From Clostridia bacterium (lineage in GTDB: Bacteria > Bacillota_A > Clostridia > TANB77 > CAG-508): a DNA stretch of 13,626 bases. The stretch's first letter is position 1. The number at the start of each line of letters is the position of its first letter. The notes beneath the pieces were generated by a model that saw nothing but the letters and a program-made list of their open reading frames with translations, did not search any database and had not been told where the DNA came from. The stretch spans positions 1 to 13,626 of the forward strand of contig JAAVZD010000018.1 in the NCBI GenBank assembly GCA_022791475.1, read 5' to 3'. This document shows, piece after piece, positions 1 to 6,918 of the stretch. A program made the translations under genes and the position numbers.

Positions 1-86
1 AATATATAGACATTGTCAAAGATTGGTTATTATTTTATAATACAATTAGATTAAAATCAAATAAAAAATATGAGACTACAAATTAA
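1..86 (+). CDS. Transposase C-terminus (partial, IS3-like integrase core)
   Basis: An open frame enters from the left edge and stops at TAA 84-86. Its 27 visible residues include DIVKDWLLFYNTIRLK, which resembles the W-x-x-FYN-x-x-R segment near the end of IS3-family OrfB integrases. The expected role is the DDE strand-transfer activity of the element. Catalytic residues lie outside the window. The call rests on this short motif plus the terminator and IS-like end immediately downstream. A chance open frame is possible. Confidence 0.45.
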   Translation, partial: YIDIVKDWLLFYNTIRLKSNKKYETTN

Positions 87-112
87 TGTAGTCCCATATA
101 GGTTCTTTTTTT
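69..112 (+). terminator. Hairpin and T-run after the transposase frame
   Basis: GACTACA (74-80) pairs with TGTAGTC (87-93) around a six-base loop. Outer pairs extend to 69/98 with one A-C mismatch. A T-run follows at about 104-112. Similar hairpins commonly sit between the transposase stop and the right end of IS150-like elements. Confidence 0.5.
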
Positions 113-196
113 CGTGTCCACCAAAGTGGGTTCACTTCAAAATTATTTTCCATCCTTTTTTGATTTATTAAGTTTTTTATAGATACATATTATTTT

Positions 197-1169
197 TTAA
201 AAATTGTAAATGCTTTCATCTGACTTTATTTGTACATATAATTTTTCTTCTTTATTTAGTCCATATATTTTTTCAACTCCACATTTTTCTTTTTTATCAC
301 TTAAAAATATTATTCTTTCAAAACAATAATTTTCTATTAATTTGTTTAGTGCTGGATTTAGTTTTATATCTTCTATGGAGCTTCCGTGTGCTGTGAATAT
401 TCCTTTTATTCCACAGCATATTCCATATCGTATTGCTTCTACATCTTCCATGCTTCCTATTTCGTCTGCTACTATTACTTTTGGACTCATTGAACGTATT
501 AGCATTGTCATTCCTAAGTGTTTTGTTATCCCATCTAATATGTCTGTTCTTATCCCTACATCATTTTGTGGAATTCCTCTATACATTGCAGCTATCTCTC
601 CTCTTTCATCTACTACTCCTACATTTATTCCTTTAAAATGCATGCTTTCTATTCCATTACTAATTCTTCTTATTAAATCTCTTAGCAATGTAGTTTTTCC
701 TACTCCTGGTGGAGATACTATCAGTGTGCTATATATGTTGTTTTCTTTGGGATTTATTACATATTTTACTATTTTATCGCTTGCTCCTAGTATCTGTTTT
801 GCAATTCTGAAATTTAAGCTAGATATGTATGATATGTTAAGCACTTTGCCATCTTTTATAACCGCATTTCCTGTAATTCCTACTCTATGTCCTCCTTTTA
901 AAGTAACGTAGCCGGTTTACTATTTGGTTTTGATAGCTGTATATAGAGTTATCACATATTTGCTGTAAAATTTCTAATATTTCTTCTGATGTTATACTAT
1001 ATTCAATTATTATTTCTGCTTGTCCTAATTTCAGTATTATTGGTCTATTTACTCTTATACGTATTTCTTCTAAGTAGTTTAAATTCACATTGTTTTTTAC
1101 AAAATATTCATCTATTTTCCTTACTGCGCTATTAGGAAAGCACTTTAAAATATTATTTATATTTATCAT
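197..1169 (-). CDS. spoIIIAA: Stage III sporulation protein AA, split by a +1 shift at CGG
   Basis: SpoIIIAA is the cytoplasmic, secretion-type AAA+ ATPase of the SpoIIIA-SpoIIQ channel joining mother cell and forespore. The N-terminal piece (1169-885) carries the family's EEIRIRVNRPI region. The C-terminal piece carries GGHRVGITG, ISSLNFRIA, a Walker A (SPPGVGKTTLLRD), DERGEIAA and a Walker B-like VIVADEIG. They are in different frames. The break is at codon 86, AAC-CGG-CTA. Dropping the C gives Gly-Tyr-Val-Thr, matching the conserved Gly that precedes the GGHR motif, and a product of about 323 residues, close to the usual length of about 305-310. No good Shine-Dalgarno precedes the ATG. A CATATAAT box at 1179-1186 is so close that the mRNA could be nearly leaderless. 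The downstream spoIIIAB is missing, replaced by an IS end, so decay of this locus is a real alternative. Confidence 0.85.
911..914 (-). other. Putative +1 recoding site in spoIIIAA (AAC CGG C)
   Basis: The in-phase CGG is at 912-914. Skipping the C at 914 and reading GGC restores the SpoIIIAA frame with Gly at a conserved Gly position. There is no upstream Shine-Dalgarno-like stimulator and no stop codon at the site, unlike prfB. Confidence 0.6.
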
Positions 1170-1178
1170 AGTATTAAT

Positions 1179-1186
1179 ATTATATG
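1179..1186 (-). promoter_or_regulatory. Possible sigma-E-like -10 box of spoIIIAA
   Basis: The minus strand reads CATATAAT, close to the sigma-E -10 consensus (CATACAnT). This is plausible because spoIIIA operons are transcribed in the mother cell by sigma-E. I see no convincing -35. The box ends 9 bases before the ATG, so a start 6-7 bases downstream would leave almost no leader, consistent with the absent ribosome binding site. Confidence 0.3.
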
Positions 1187-1201
1187 CTTTATATATTTTT
1201 T

Positions 1202-1248
1202 TAGAACAAAAAACTTAAGGCGCTAAGAGCCTTAAGTTTTTTGTTCTA
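1202..1248 (-). terminator. Strong intrinsic terminator after yebC
   Basis: A perfect 20-bp stem (1202-1221 with 1229-1248) surrounds a 7-base loop (1222-1228). Its core is CTTAAGGC/GCCTTAAG, flanked by A6 and T6, so it could act in both directions. It separates yebC from spoIIIAA. Confidence 0.85.
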
Positions 1249-1256
1249 TTATTTTT

Positions 1257-1976
1257 TTATTCTTCCCAGTTATGGTATATTTCTGATACATCGTCTAAGT
1301 CTTCTAGCATATCTATTAGTTTTTCCATTCTTGCTGTTCCTACTTCATCTAGTGCTACATATGTTGATGGTACCATTTGCAAACCTGCTTCTAAGAATTC
1401 TAGTCCTTCAGCCTCTAATTTTTCTCTTACTTCTGAAAACGCTTCTGTTGATGTTGTTATTTCGTATATTTCTTCTTCTACTCCAAAATCTTCTGCACCT
1501 GCATCTATTGCAAGCATCATTAGGCTATCTTCGTCAATAGAGCAATTTGATTTGTCTATTACTATTACTCCTTTTTTAGTAAATAAATATGATACACATC
1601 CTGATGTTCCTAAGTTTCCTCCACATTTATCGAAAGCATGTCTTACATCTGCTGCTGTTCTATTTTTGTTGTCTGTTGCTGCTTCTACTATTAGTGCAAC
1701 TCCGTTTGGTCCATATCCTTCATATATTATTTCTTCATAACTTTCATTACTTGTTGATGCTTTTTTTATTGCATTATTAATAGTATCATTTGGCATATTG
1801 GCTGCTTTACATTTTGCTATAACATTTTTTAATTTAGAGTTCCCTGCTGGGTCTGGTCCGCCTTCTTTTACTGCTATTAATAATTCTCTTCCTAATTTAG
1901 TAAATACTTTTCCTCTTGCTGCGTCTGCTTTTCCTTTTTTAGCTTGGATATTGTGCCATTTTGAATGTCCTGACAT
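1257..1976 (-). CDS. yebC: YebC/PmpR family protein (TACO1 homolog)
   Basis: A complete 239-residue member of the YebC/PmpR family, close to the usual length of about 240. It opens with the hallmark [14 protein letters not shown], followed by [14 protein letters not shown] and the conserved [11 protein letters not shown] and [14 protein letters not shown] blocks. The family was first described as DNA-binding regulators. The mitochondrial homolog TACO1 is a translation activator, and bacterial relatives have more recently been linked to ribosomes stalled at difficult sequences. That is worth noting in a window full of apparent recoding, but no functional link is shown. The start is supported by AGGAGG at a good distance (AAAAGGAGGAATTAATC-ATG). 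The gene is monocistronic, with a terminator directly downstream. It contains CGG only out of phase. Confidence 0.95.
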   Translation of the reverse strand: MSGHSKWHNIQAKKGKADAARGKVFTKLGRELLIAVKEGGPDPAGNSKLKNVIAKCKAANMPNDTINNAIKKASTSNESYEEIIYEGYGPNGVALIVEAATDNKNRTAADVRHAFDKCGGNLGTSGCVSYLFTKKGVIVIDKSNCSIDEDSLMMLAIDAGAEDFGVEEEIYEITTSTEAFSEVREKLEAEGLEFLEAGLQMVPSTYVALDEVGTARMEKLIDMLEDLDDVSEIYHNWEE

Positions 1977-2054
1977 GATTAATTCCTCCTTTTAAATTCG
2001 AAGAATGAAGAATTTTGTTCTCTTCACTTTTCACTATTAATTTTCTACTTACTA

Positions 2055-2063
2055 ATTTTAGCA
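2055..2063 (-). promoter_or_regulatory. Possible extended -10 promoter of yebC
   Basis: The minus strand reads TGC-TAAAAT, an extended -10 element about 80 bases before the yebC start. No clear -35 is visible. The leader between it and the gene holds a purine-rich GAAGAATGAAGAA sequence that can partly fold with TTCTCTTC. Confidence 0.3.
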
Positions 2064-2134
2064 TACTTTTCTTACTTTGTGTAGTGTTTTTTATAAATTA
2101 AATACTAAAATTTGTGTAAATATTTATAAAAAAT

Positions 2135-2168
2135 AGAAAGCTTATTTTGATTATAAAATAGGCTTTCT
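2135..2168 (-). terminator. Terminator of the dapB-ZIP-HD-DUF362 operon
   Basis: AGAAAGCTTATTTT (2135-2148) pairs with AAAATAGGCTTTCT (2155-2168), with one G-T pair. On the minus strand it is followed by ATTTTTTAT. It lies 14 bases after the DUF362 stop, so it closes the five-gene operon. Confidence 0.8.
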
Positions 2169-2181
2169 TAATTAAATAAAT

Positions 2182-3066
2182 TTAATCTATACTAATCAAC
2201 TCATATTCTCTTGTTCCAAATCCTAATTCAGCCGCTGCTTCTATTGTATGAATTCCATTTTGTCTTTCTACTCTTTCTACAAAGTGGTCTCTTCCTGGGT
2301 CTTTTGAGTTATATACCAAATCTATACATGCTTGGTCTATTGCTATTGGGTCTGTGCTTGCAAGTATTCCTATATCTTTCATACATGGGTCTTCTGCTAT
2401 TGCGCAACAGTCACAGTCTACACTCATATTGCACATTACATTAACATATGCTATATTCCCTTCAAAAAATTCTGCAACAGCTTTTGCGCTATCTGCCATT
2501 GCTTCTAAGAATTTATTTTGCTCTGCTACATAGTCCCATAACTTAAATTGGTCCTTCGTTTTACCTGCTGTATGAATCCATGCTTTTCCTGCTGAAGATG
2601 CAACGCCTATTGATAATTGTTTTAATGCTCCGCCATATCCTCCCATTGGGTGACCTTTAAAGTGTGATAATACTAACATTGAGTCATAATTATCTATGTT
2701 CTTTCCTACATAATCTTCTTTTATTACTTTTCCACTTGGTATTTCTAATACTTTATCTGGTCCTTCGCTATCTAAAATATCTACATCAAAGTATTTAGTC
2801 CATCCATGTGTTTCTAATAATTTTTTGTGTTTGTCTGTTGTGTTTCTTGCTCCTTCATATGCTGTATTACATTCTACAACTGTTCCATTAACTTTTTCTA
2901 CTATTGCTTTTGCAAATTCTGGTCTTAAATAGTTTTGGTTTCCCTCTTCTCCCGAATGTAATTTTACTGCTATCTTTCCTTCTAATTTTACTCCTAATGC
3001 TTCATAAATTTTCACTAAACTTTCTGGTGTAATTTCTTTTGTAAAATATACTTTTGATTTTTCCAT
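2182..3066 (-). CDS. DUF362 domain protein with a cysteine-rich segment
   Basis: This is a 294-residue DUF362-family protein. The family is found widely in anaerobes, often beside ferredoxin domains, and its biochemical role is not settled. Visible signatures are VKLHSGEEGN near the N-terminus, SHFKGHPMGGYGGALKQLS in the middle, and a cysteine cluster (C212, C218, C220, C221, C228) followed by GILASTDPIAIDQACIDL. The cysteines could hold an iron-sulfur cluster or another metal. No separate CxxCxxC ferredoxin domain is present. I start at the ATG at 3066 rather than the in-frame ATG at 3087, because the ribosome binding site AAAGGAG lies just inside the longer version and would serve 3066. It is the last gene of the operon, 31 bases after the HD-domain gene, and is followed by a terminator. 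Confidence 0.85.
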   Translation of the reverse strand: MEKSKVYFTKEITPESLVKIYEALGVKLEGKIAVKLHSGEEGNQNYLRPEFAKAIVEKVNGTVVECNTAYEGARNTTDKHKKLLETHGWTKYFDVDILDSEGPDKVLEIPSGKVIKEDYVGKNIDNYDSMLVLSHFKGHPMGGYGGALKQLSIGVASSAGKAWIHTAGKTKDQFKLWDYVAEQNKFLEAMADSAKAVAEFFEGNIAYVNVMCNMSVDCDCCAIAEDPCMKDIGILASTDPIAIDQACIDLVYNSKDPGRDHFVERVERQNGIHTIEAAAELGFGTREYELISID

Positions 3067-3097
3067 TTTACTTTTATCTCCTTTCATTTTATTATTT

Positions 3098-4024
3098 CTA
3101 GTGTATTAATCTTTCTCCATTTACTAATGGATTTAATGCTCTTATTTTTATATTAGATAAGTTTATTTCTGGTATATCTTCTTTTTTTATATTCATAAAT
3201 TTTGTTAATTTTTTAGTTATTTCATTATTATTGCAATTCTTTAAAATATCCATTAATTGTTTTTCATTTAATATGTATAAATCATCATATGTTATGTATT
3301 TATTTTGTATGGCTTCTCTTGTTATACTTGCTAACAGTTCCATCATATAGTTGTCTTCTTTTGAATGGCAAAATATATCTATTGTTTTACTTGCTTCTAA
3401 AACCATGTTTGCAATTTTAATAGAATTAAACCCTATTTCTTTATTTCTTTCTTCATTTATAAATATTTTTGTATCATTAATTATTTTTTCTACATCATTA
3501 ATGTCAATTGTTTTTGTCCAAAACAATGCTGTTAATATTACTCCATCTAACCTATCAGCACATAACTTAGGTCTATCATTATCTACAATAGTATATTTTT
3601 TAAAGTTTGTTATATCTTCTAGTAAAATGTTATCCTGTTTTAAACATTGGTTTAAATATGTATCTTCTTTTAAAATCTTCTCAGTATATTCTTCTGTGCT
3701 TTCTTGATTTTCATAGTCTTTATTCATATAGTCAATTACATGTGAAAAGCAAGGCGTTGCTATGTCATGAAAAAGACCTGCTAGTGCCTGCTTTTCATTT
3801 TTTGTATAATACCATGTTAAGAGTGCAACAGTTAGAGAATGGTCATATCTTGAAATATATTCATTAAAAGAATATATTTGTTTAGAAGCATAGTCCATTC
3901 CACAAAAGTACCCAATGTTTTTTAGTCTTAGCAAACTTGGTACTTGTAAATATTTGTCTAGAAACTGTGGTTTTTTATTTTCTTCTAATATATCTAAATA
4001 TTGTTCTAATATTGATTTTCCCAT
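3098..4024 (-). CDS. HD-domain protein, probable metal-dependent phosphohydrolase
   Basis: A 308-residue protein with the complete HD-superfamily metal set: R59 and H62 in SRYDHS, H86-D87 in GLFHDIATPCFSH, and D157 in CADRLDG. HD proteins of this layout cleave phosphomonoesters or nucleotides in the cytoplasm; the substrate here is unknown. The C-terminal half is Lys/Asn-rich with no recognised domain. The start has a good ribosome binding site (AAAGGAGTTATC-ATG). The gene lies 17 bases after the ZIP transporter stop and shortly before the DUF362 gene, so it is cotranscribed. An operon with a metal transporter may mean that its metal supply is coregulated, but that is inference. Confidence 0.85.
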   Translation of the reverse strand: MGKSILEQYLDILEENKKPQFLDKYLQVPSLLRLKNIGYFCGMDYASKQIYSFNEYISRYDHSLTVALLTWYYTKNEKQALAGLFHDIATPCFSHVIDYMNKDYENQESTEEYTEKILKEDTYLNQCLKQDNILLEDITNFKKYTIVDNDRPKLCADRLDGVILTALFWTKTIDINDVEKIINDTKIFINEERNKEIGFNSIKIANMVLEASKTIDIFCHSKEDNYMMELLASITREAIQNKYITYDDLYILNEKQLMDILKNCNNNEITKKLTKFMNIKKEDIPEINLSNIKIRALNPLVNGERLIH

Positions 4025-4041
4025 GATAACTCCTTTCTCTA

Positions 4042-4819
4042 TTATCCTAATGCCACATCTAAAATCATCATAATAACAAACCCTATTGCTACTCCTATTG
4101 TTCCTATGTTTGAGTGTTCTCCTTCTTGTGATTCTGGTATTAGTTCTTCTACTACAACATAAATCATTGCTCCTGCTGCAAATGATAGTAGGTATGGAAG
4201 TATTGGTATTACTATATTTGTTAGCAATATTGTTATTATTGCTCCTATTGGTTCTACTATTCCTGATAATGTTCCATATAAAAACGCCTTTGATTTTGAC
4301 ATTCCTTCACTTTTTAATGGCATTGATATTATTGCTCCTTCTGGTATGTTTTGTATTGCAATTCCAATAGATAATATAAATGCTCCTGCTATTGTAATTC
4401 CAGCATTTCCTAGAATAGCTCCTGCAAATGTTACCCCTACTGCCATTCCTTCTGGTAGATTATGAAGTGTTACTGCCAAAGTTAGCATTGTTGTTTTTTT
4501 TAGGCGTGACTTTACTCCTTCTGGTTTACTGCTTTGTATATGCATATGTGGAATTACACTATCTAAAGTTAGTAAAAATACCATTCCTAATAAAAAACCT
4601 ACTGCTGCAGGAATCCATGAATTTTTTCCTTGTTCTTGTGACATATTTATTGATGGTATAAGTAATGACCAAATTGATGCTGCTATCATTACTCCTGCTG
4701 CAAAACCTAAAAGTATTTTTTTTATTTTATTATTTATTTTATCTTTCATTAAAAATACCATTGCTGAGCCTAATGTTGTGCCTATAAATGGTATTATTAA
4801 TCCAATAGCTAAACCGCAT
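4042..4819 (-). CDS. ZIP family metal transporter, +1 shift at codon 2 (CGG)
   Basis: This is a ZIP/ZupT-like importer of Zn2+ or related divalent metals in the cytoplasmic membrane. It shows the family's HNLPEGMAVG and NIPEGAIIS metal-site motifs in consecutive helices, plus GFAAGVMIAASIWSLLIP near the N-terminus. The open frame with these motifs has its first ATG at 4761, but conserved first-helix sequence (LAIGLIIPFIGTTLGSA) lies upstream in the same frame, preceded by a stop and no start codon. A well-placed ribosome binding site (AAAGGA) and ATG sit at 4817-4819, one base out of frame. The second codon is CGG. Dropping its C gives Met-Gly-Leu-Ala-Ile and a 258-residue protein with a complete first helix. 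Starting at 4761 would lose most of helix 1 and has no ribosome binding site. The gene lies 34 bases after the small unknown gene. Confidence 0.85.
4813..4816 (-). other. Putative +1 recoding site in the ZIP gene (ATG CGG T)
   Basis: The in-phase CGG is at 4814-4816, directly after the ATG. Skipping the C and reading GGT joins the start codon to the conserved first helix. The same eight bases, ATGCGGTT, occur inside spoIIIAA (859-866 region) out of phase and cause no shift there. Confidence 0.6.
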
Positions 4820-4853
4820 AAACTTTATTCCTTTCTTTTACATTTATTTGTTA

Positions 4854-5294
4854 TTATTTACAAATTGAAAGAAAGTTATTTAAGTTTATTTCATGATATT
4901 CAATATTTTTTATTTTTTTTAAAGTTTTCATAGTGTATTTGGTCTTATTTTTTAGAATTATTTTTATTTTTTTGTATATTATATCTTCATTTTTTGTAAT
5001 TACTTTTTCTATATCATTATTATCTATAAAAATATAATTATCTATATCTATTTTATTTTTAGTTAGAGTGTCTGAAACTATTGGAATAAGGCATATTCCT
5101 TTATCAAACTTATTGAATAAATATCCCATTACATTTTTATTTCTCTTTACTTCAATAATTGCACCAATTGCTCCAAATAGCATAGGAAGTATAGAGGTTT
5201 CTATTTGACATGTGAAACAATAATTATATTCTCCATAACAATTTATTTTTTTAAAATATTCTTCTAATTTTTCTAATGTATTTAAGTCTTCCAC
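4854..5294 (-). CDS. Small hypothetical protein with a CxxC near the N-terminus
   Basis: A 146-residue protein of unknown family. It starts at a GTG with AAGGAG ten bases upstream. Cysteines 19, 26 and 29 (NYCFTCQ) might bind a metal or form a disulfide. They are followed by a short hydrophobic stretch (SILPMLFGAIGAII) and then a Lys/Ile/Asn-rich, soluble-looking C-terminal half. It lies 19 bases after the dapB-like stop and before the ZIP transporter, so it belongs to the operon. Composition and codon use match the neighbours. I do not recognise it and assign no function. Confidence 0.7.
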   Translation of the reverse strand: MEDLNTLEKLEEYFKKINCYGEYNYCFTCQIETSILPMLFGAIGAIIEVKRNKNVMGYLFNKFDKGICLIPIVSDTLTKNKIDIDNYIFIDNNDIEKVITKNEDIIYKKIKIILKNKTKYTMKTLKKIKNIEYHEINLNNFLSICK

Positions 5295-5313
5295 CTTATA
5301 TTAACTCCTTTTT

Positions 5314-5994
5314 CTAATTTTCATTTTCTTTTAAAAGTCTATCTAAATCATATACTCCATTTGGTTTTTTATCTTTCATCATTATTGCAATTTTTATTAC
5401 ATCTTCTGCAAGTTGTTTAAATCCACAAACTCTACAATGTAAATCTGCTACTTTCCAATCATTTATCAGTTCATCATATTCTAAAAATGATTTTATTTCT
5501 ACTTTTTTACCTGTTTCATCCAATACCTTTTTAGCGACTACTTTTGCTGTTTCGCTTGGTACTTTTTTTGTTTTATAATGTGTTTCTATTAGTTCAATAT
5601 TATCATTGCAAGTTTTAGCATATTCTACAACTGCATCAATAAAACTTTTAACTTCAAATCTAAAATTTCCGCCTCTAAATATTGGTATAATATTTGAAGC
5701 TTTTTCAAATGCTTTCATTTGTTCTTCTGTTAAACCTGCTGTTCCTATAATTAGTGGTTTGTTCTTTTTTATAGCATAATTTAATATTTTATCAAAACTG
5801 TCTTTATGTGAAAAATCTACAATAACATCAAATTCTTCCTTTATATCGTCTAACTGTTCATAATTATAATAATTGCTGTTGTTTCTACATATACCTGCTA
5901 CAATTTCAGCAAAATTATTATTTTTACAAACTTCTATTGCTTCTTTCCCAGTTCTACCTGTTATTCCGCTCCATAATATTTTGACTTTTTGCAT
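5314..5994 (-). CDS. dapB: 4-hydroxy-tetrahydrodipicolinate reductase-like protein
   Basis: DapB reduces hydroxy-tetrahydrodipicolinate with NAD(P)H in the diaminopimelate/lysine pathway. This 226-residue protein is shorter than the usual 250-270. It keeps the Rossmann nucleotide motif GITGRTGKE (10-18), VIVDFSH (57-63), GTAGLTEEQ (84-92) and a GGNF loop. The usual E-x-HH-xxK-xDAPSGTA active-site stretch is altered here to ETHYKTKKVPSETA: the second His is Tyr, SGT is SET, and one residue is missing. It may be a divergent DapB or a relative with a changed substrate. The ribosome binding site AAGGAG precedes the ATG. It is the first gene of a five-gene operon, with a promoter at 6033-6061. Confidence 0.8.
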   Translation of the reverse strand: MQKVKILWSGITGRTGKEAIEVCKNNNFAEIVAGICRNNSNYYNYEQLDDIKEEFDVIVDFSHKDSFDKILNYAIKKNKPLIIGTAGLTEEQMKAFEKASNIIPIFRGGNFRFEVKSFIDAVVEYAKTCNDNIELIETHYKTKKVPSETAKVVAKKVLDETGKKVEIKSFLEYDELINDWKVADLHCRVCGFKQLAEDVIKIAIMMKDKKPNGVYDLDRLLKENEN

Positions 5995-6032
5995 ATTTTT
6001 TCTCCTTATTTACTTTAATATTTTATAATCAA

Positions 6033-6061
6033 ATATTAACACAAGCATAAATAAATATCAA
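6033..6061 (-). promoter_or_regulatory. Promoter of the dapB-led operon
   Basis: The minus strand has TTGATA (6056-6061), a 17-base spacer and TAATAT (6033-6038) with an upstream TG. The transcript would start about 30 bases before the dapB-like ATG. It is the only good sigma-A-type promoter I see for the five genes. Confidence 0.6.
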
Positions 6062-6111
6062 TAAAAAAATAAAGTTTATATACTTTAAAATAAACCATTG
6101 CTTTTAGAAAA

Positions 6112-6151
6112 TAAAGACTTAGAAAGGTAATTAACCATTTCTAAGCCTTTA
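6112..6151 (-). terminator. Terminator of the 222-residue membrane protein gene
   Basis: AAAG-A-CTTAGAAA pairs with TTTCTAAG-C-CTTT, with one mismatch and a small bulge near the loop. A T-rich tail (TTTATTTTCT) follows on the minus strand. It lies 20 bases after the stop at 6171. Confidence 0.6.
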
Positions 6152-6170
6152 CTTTTAGGAATATGAATTA

Positions 6171-6806
6171 TTAATAGTTCTCTGCATTCCTTTTTTGAAG
6201 GTCTTCAAACATGTCATATTCTCTATCTGCTTTTTTCATAATTGCAGATGCGGTAAAATATCCGCCAAATATAGCAATAATCAAGAGAAATATTGCAGCA
6301 AGTACAATTATAGTATTATCTTTTTTACTACCTTTACCTCCAAAAAGTGCTTTTGCGACCCTACCTAATGCACTTGGTGCATTTCGTGCTACACTTATGG
6401 TATTATGAACTTGTGCAAATGAGTTCCAGCCAGCCGTTAAACCATTAGCTAAAGTCTTCTTTTCCCAGAATGTCTTTAAGCTACGAATCCAAATGTAAAA
6501 GCCTGTTGGAATTATTGTTACAACGCAAAATAAATAAATTAAATCTGCTGAAAGTTGCTCAAACATTAAAATTGTTTCTGGTGCCACTGCTGCAATCTGC
6601 AATACAACTGGCGAGATAAGGAGCAGAATGTAACCATATACCATAGTAAAACCAGCTATTGCCATAACATAGCCTGCTACGATATATGCTCTAAAACTTC
6701 CGCCTACCTCTTTCGACTCTGACCAATACCGACCTACATAGCTTGCGTTTTCCCATGAAATAAAGAAATTCAATGCAAGCATAAACATTAGTAACAACAT
6801 TGCCAT
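6171..6806 (-). CDS. Multi-pass membrane protein, unknown, foreign-looking codons
   Basis: A membrane protein of about 211 residues with five hydrophobic segments: one at the N-terminus, two closely spaced around YIVAGYVMAIAGF and YILLLISPVVL, one at IYLFCVVTIIPTGFYIWI, and a C-terminal one (IIVLAAIFLLIIAIFGGYFT) followed by a charged tail. I do not recognise the family. The start is the ATG at 6806, 8 bases after AGGAG; the ATG at 6812 is only two bases from it. Codon use is less AT-biased than the neighbours (GAG, AGG, TCG, CTT, GAC) and includes one in-phase CGG at 6729-6731 that must be read as an ordinary codon. If it were bypassed, the protein would end eight codons later. It has its own promoter and terminator, which suggests an acquired single-gene cassette. 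Confidence 0.75.
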   Translation of the reverse strand: MAMLLLMFMLALNFFISWENASYVGRYWSESKEVGGSFRAYIVAGYVMAIAGFTMVYGYILLLISPVVLQIAAVAPETILMFEQLSADLIYLFCVVTIIPTGFYIWIRSLKTFWEKKTLANGLTAGWNSFAQVHNTISVARNAPSALGRVAKALFGGKGSKKDNTIIVLAAIFLLIIAIFGGYFTASAIMKKADREYDMFEDLQKRNAENY

Positions 6807-6831
6807 ATTCATTTCTCCTTTTTGATTGTGG

Positions 6832-6855
6832 TTCAGCATCTAGTAATATGCTGAA
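6832..6855. repeat. Inverted repeat in the leader of the membrane protein gene
   Basis: TTCAGCAT (6832-6839) and ATGCTGAA (6848-6855) are perfect inverted copies around 8 bases. They lie just downstream of the predicted start of transcription and upstream of the ribosome binding site. This suits an operator or an mRNA hairpin. No T-run follows, so it is not a terminator. Confidence 0.6.
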
Positions 6856-6878
6856 AATTTATAAAGTTTCTGTATTTT

Positions 6879-6907
6879 ATTATACTATACATTACATAAA
6901 ATTGCAA
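6879..6907 (-). promoter_or_regulatory. Promoter of the membrane protein gene
   Basis: The minus strand has TTGCAA (6902-6907), a 17-base spacer and a perfect TATAAT (6879-6884). The predicted start is near 6871, giving a leader of about 65 bases that contains the inverted repeat at 6832-6855. Confidence 0.7.
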
Positions 6908-6918
6908 GAAAAATTTAC

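Larger units (their letters stand above)
1..139 (+). mobile_element. 3' end of an IS3-family-like insertion sequence
   Basis: Three things at the left edge look like the right end of an IS150-type IS3 element: the last codons of an open frame resembling a transposase C-terminus (3-86), a hairpin with a T-run just after it, and a terminal sequence at about 114-139 ending GGGTTCACTTCA. Read inward from its tip this is TGAAGTGAACCC, similar to my memory of IS150-group ends, which begin TG and finish CA. The element outside the window is not visible, so neither the target duplication nor the other inverted repeat can be seen. It lies about 57 bp after the spoIIIAA stop, where spoIIIAB is normally found. 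Confidence 0.55.

Noticed and set aside
1241..1540. Leucine-rich open frames on the plus strand opposite yebC and other minus-strand genes
   Set aside because: They are low-complexity Leu/Phe/Ile products of the antisense of AT-rich genes, without ribosome binding sites or family resemblance.
1990..2035. GAAGAATGAAGAA...TTCTCTTC as a hairpin or riboswitch in the yebC leader
   Set aside because: The pairing is short and interrupted, and nothing matches a known riboswitch core.
3067..3087. DUF362 protein starting at the ATG at 3087
   Set aside because: The only ribosome binding site, AAAGGAG, lies inside the first codons of this version and serves the ATG at 3066.
4042..4761. ZIP transporter starting at the ATG at 4761
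   Set aside because: There is no ribosome binding site, and conserved helix 1 would be lost although it is encoded in the same frame upstream.
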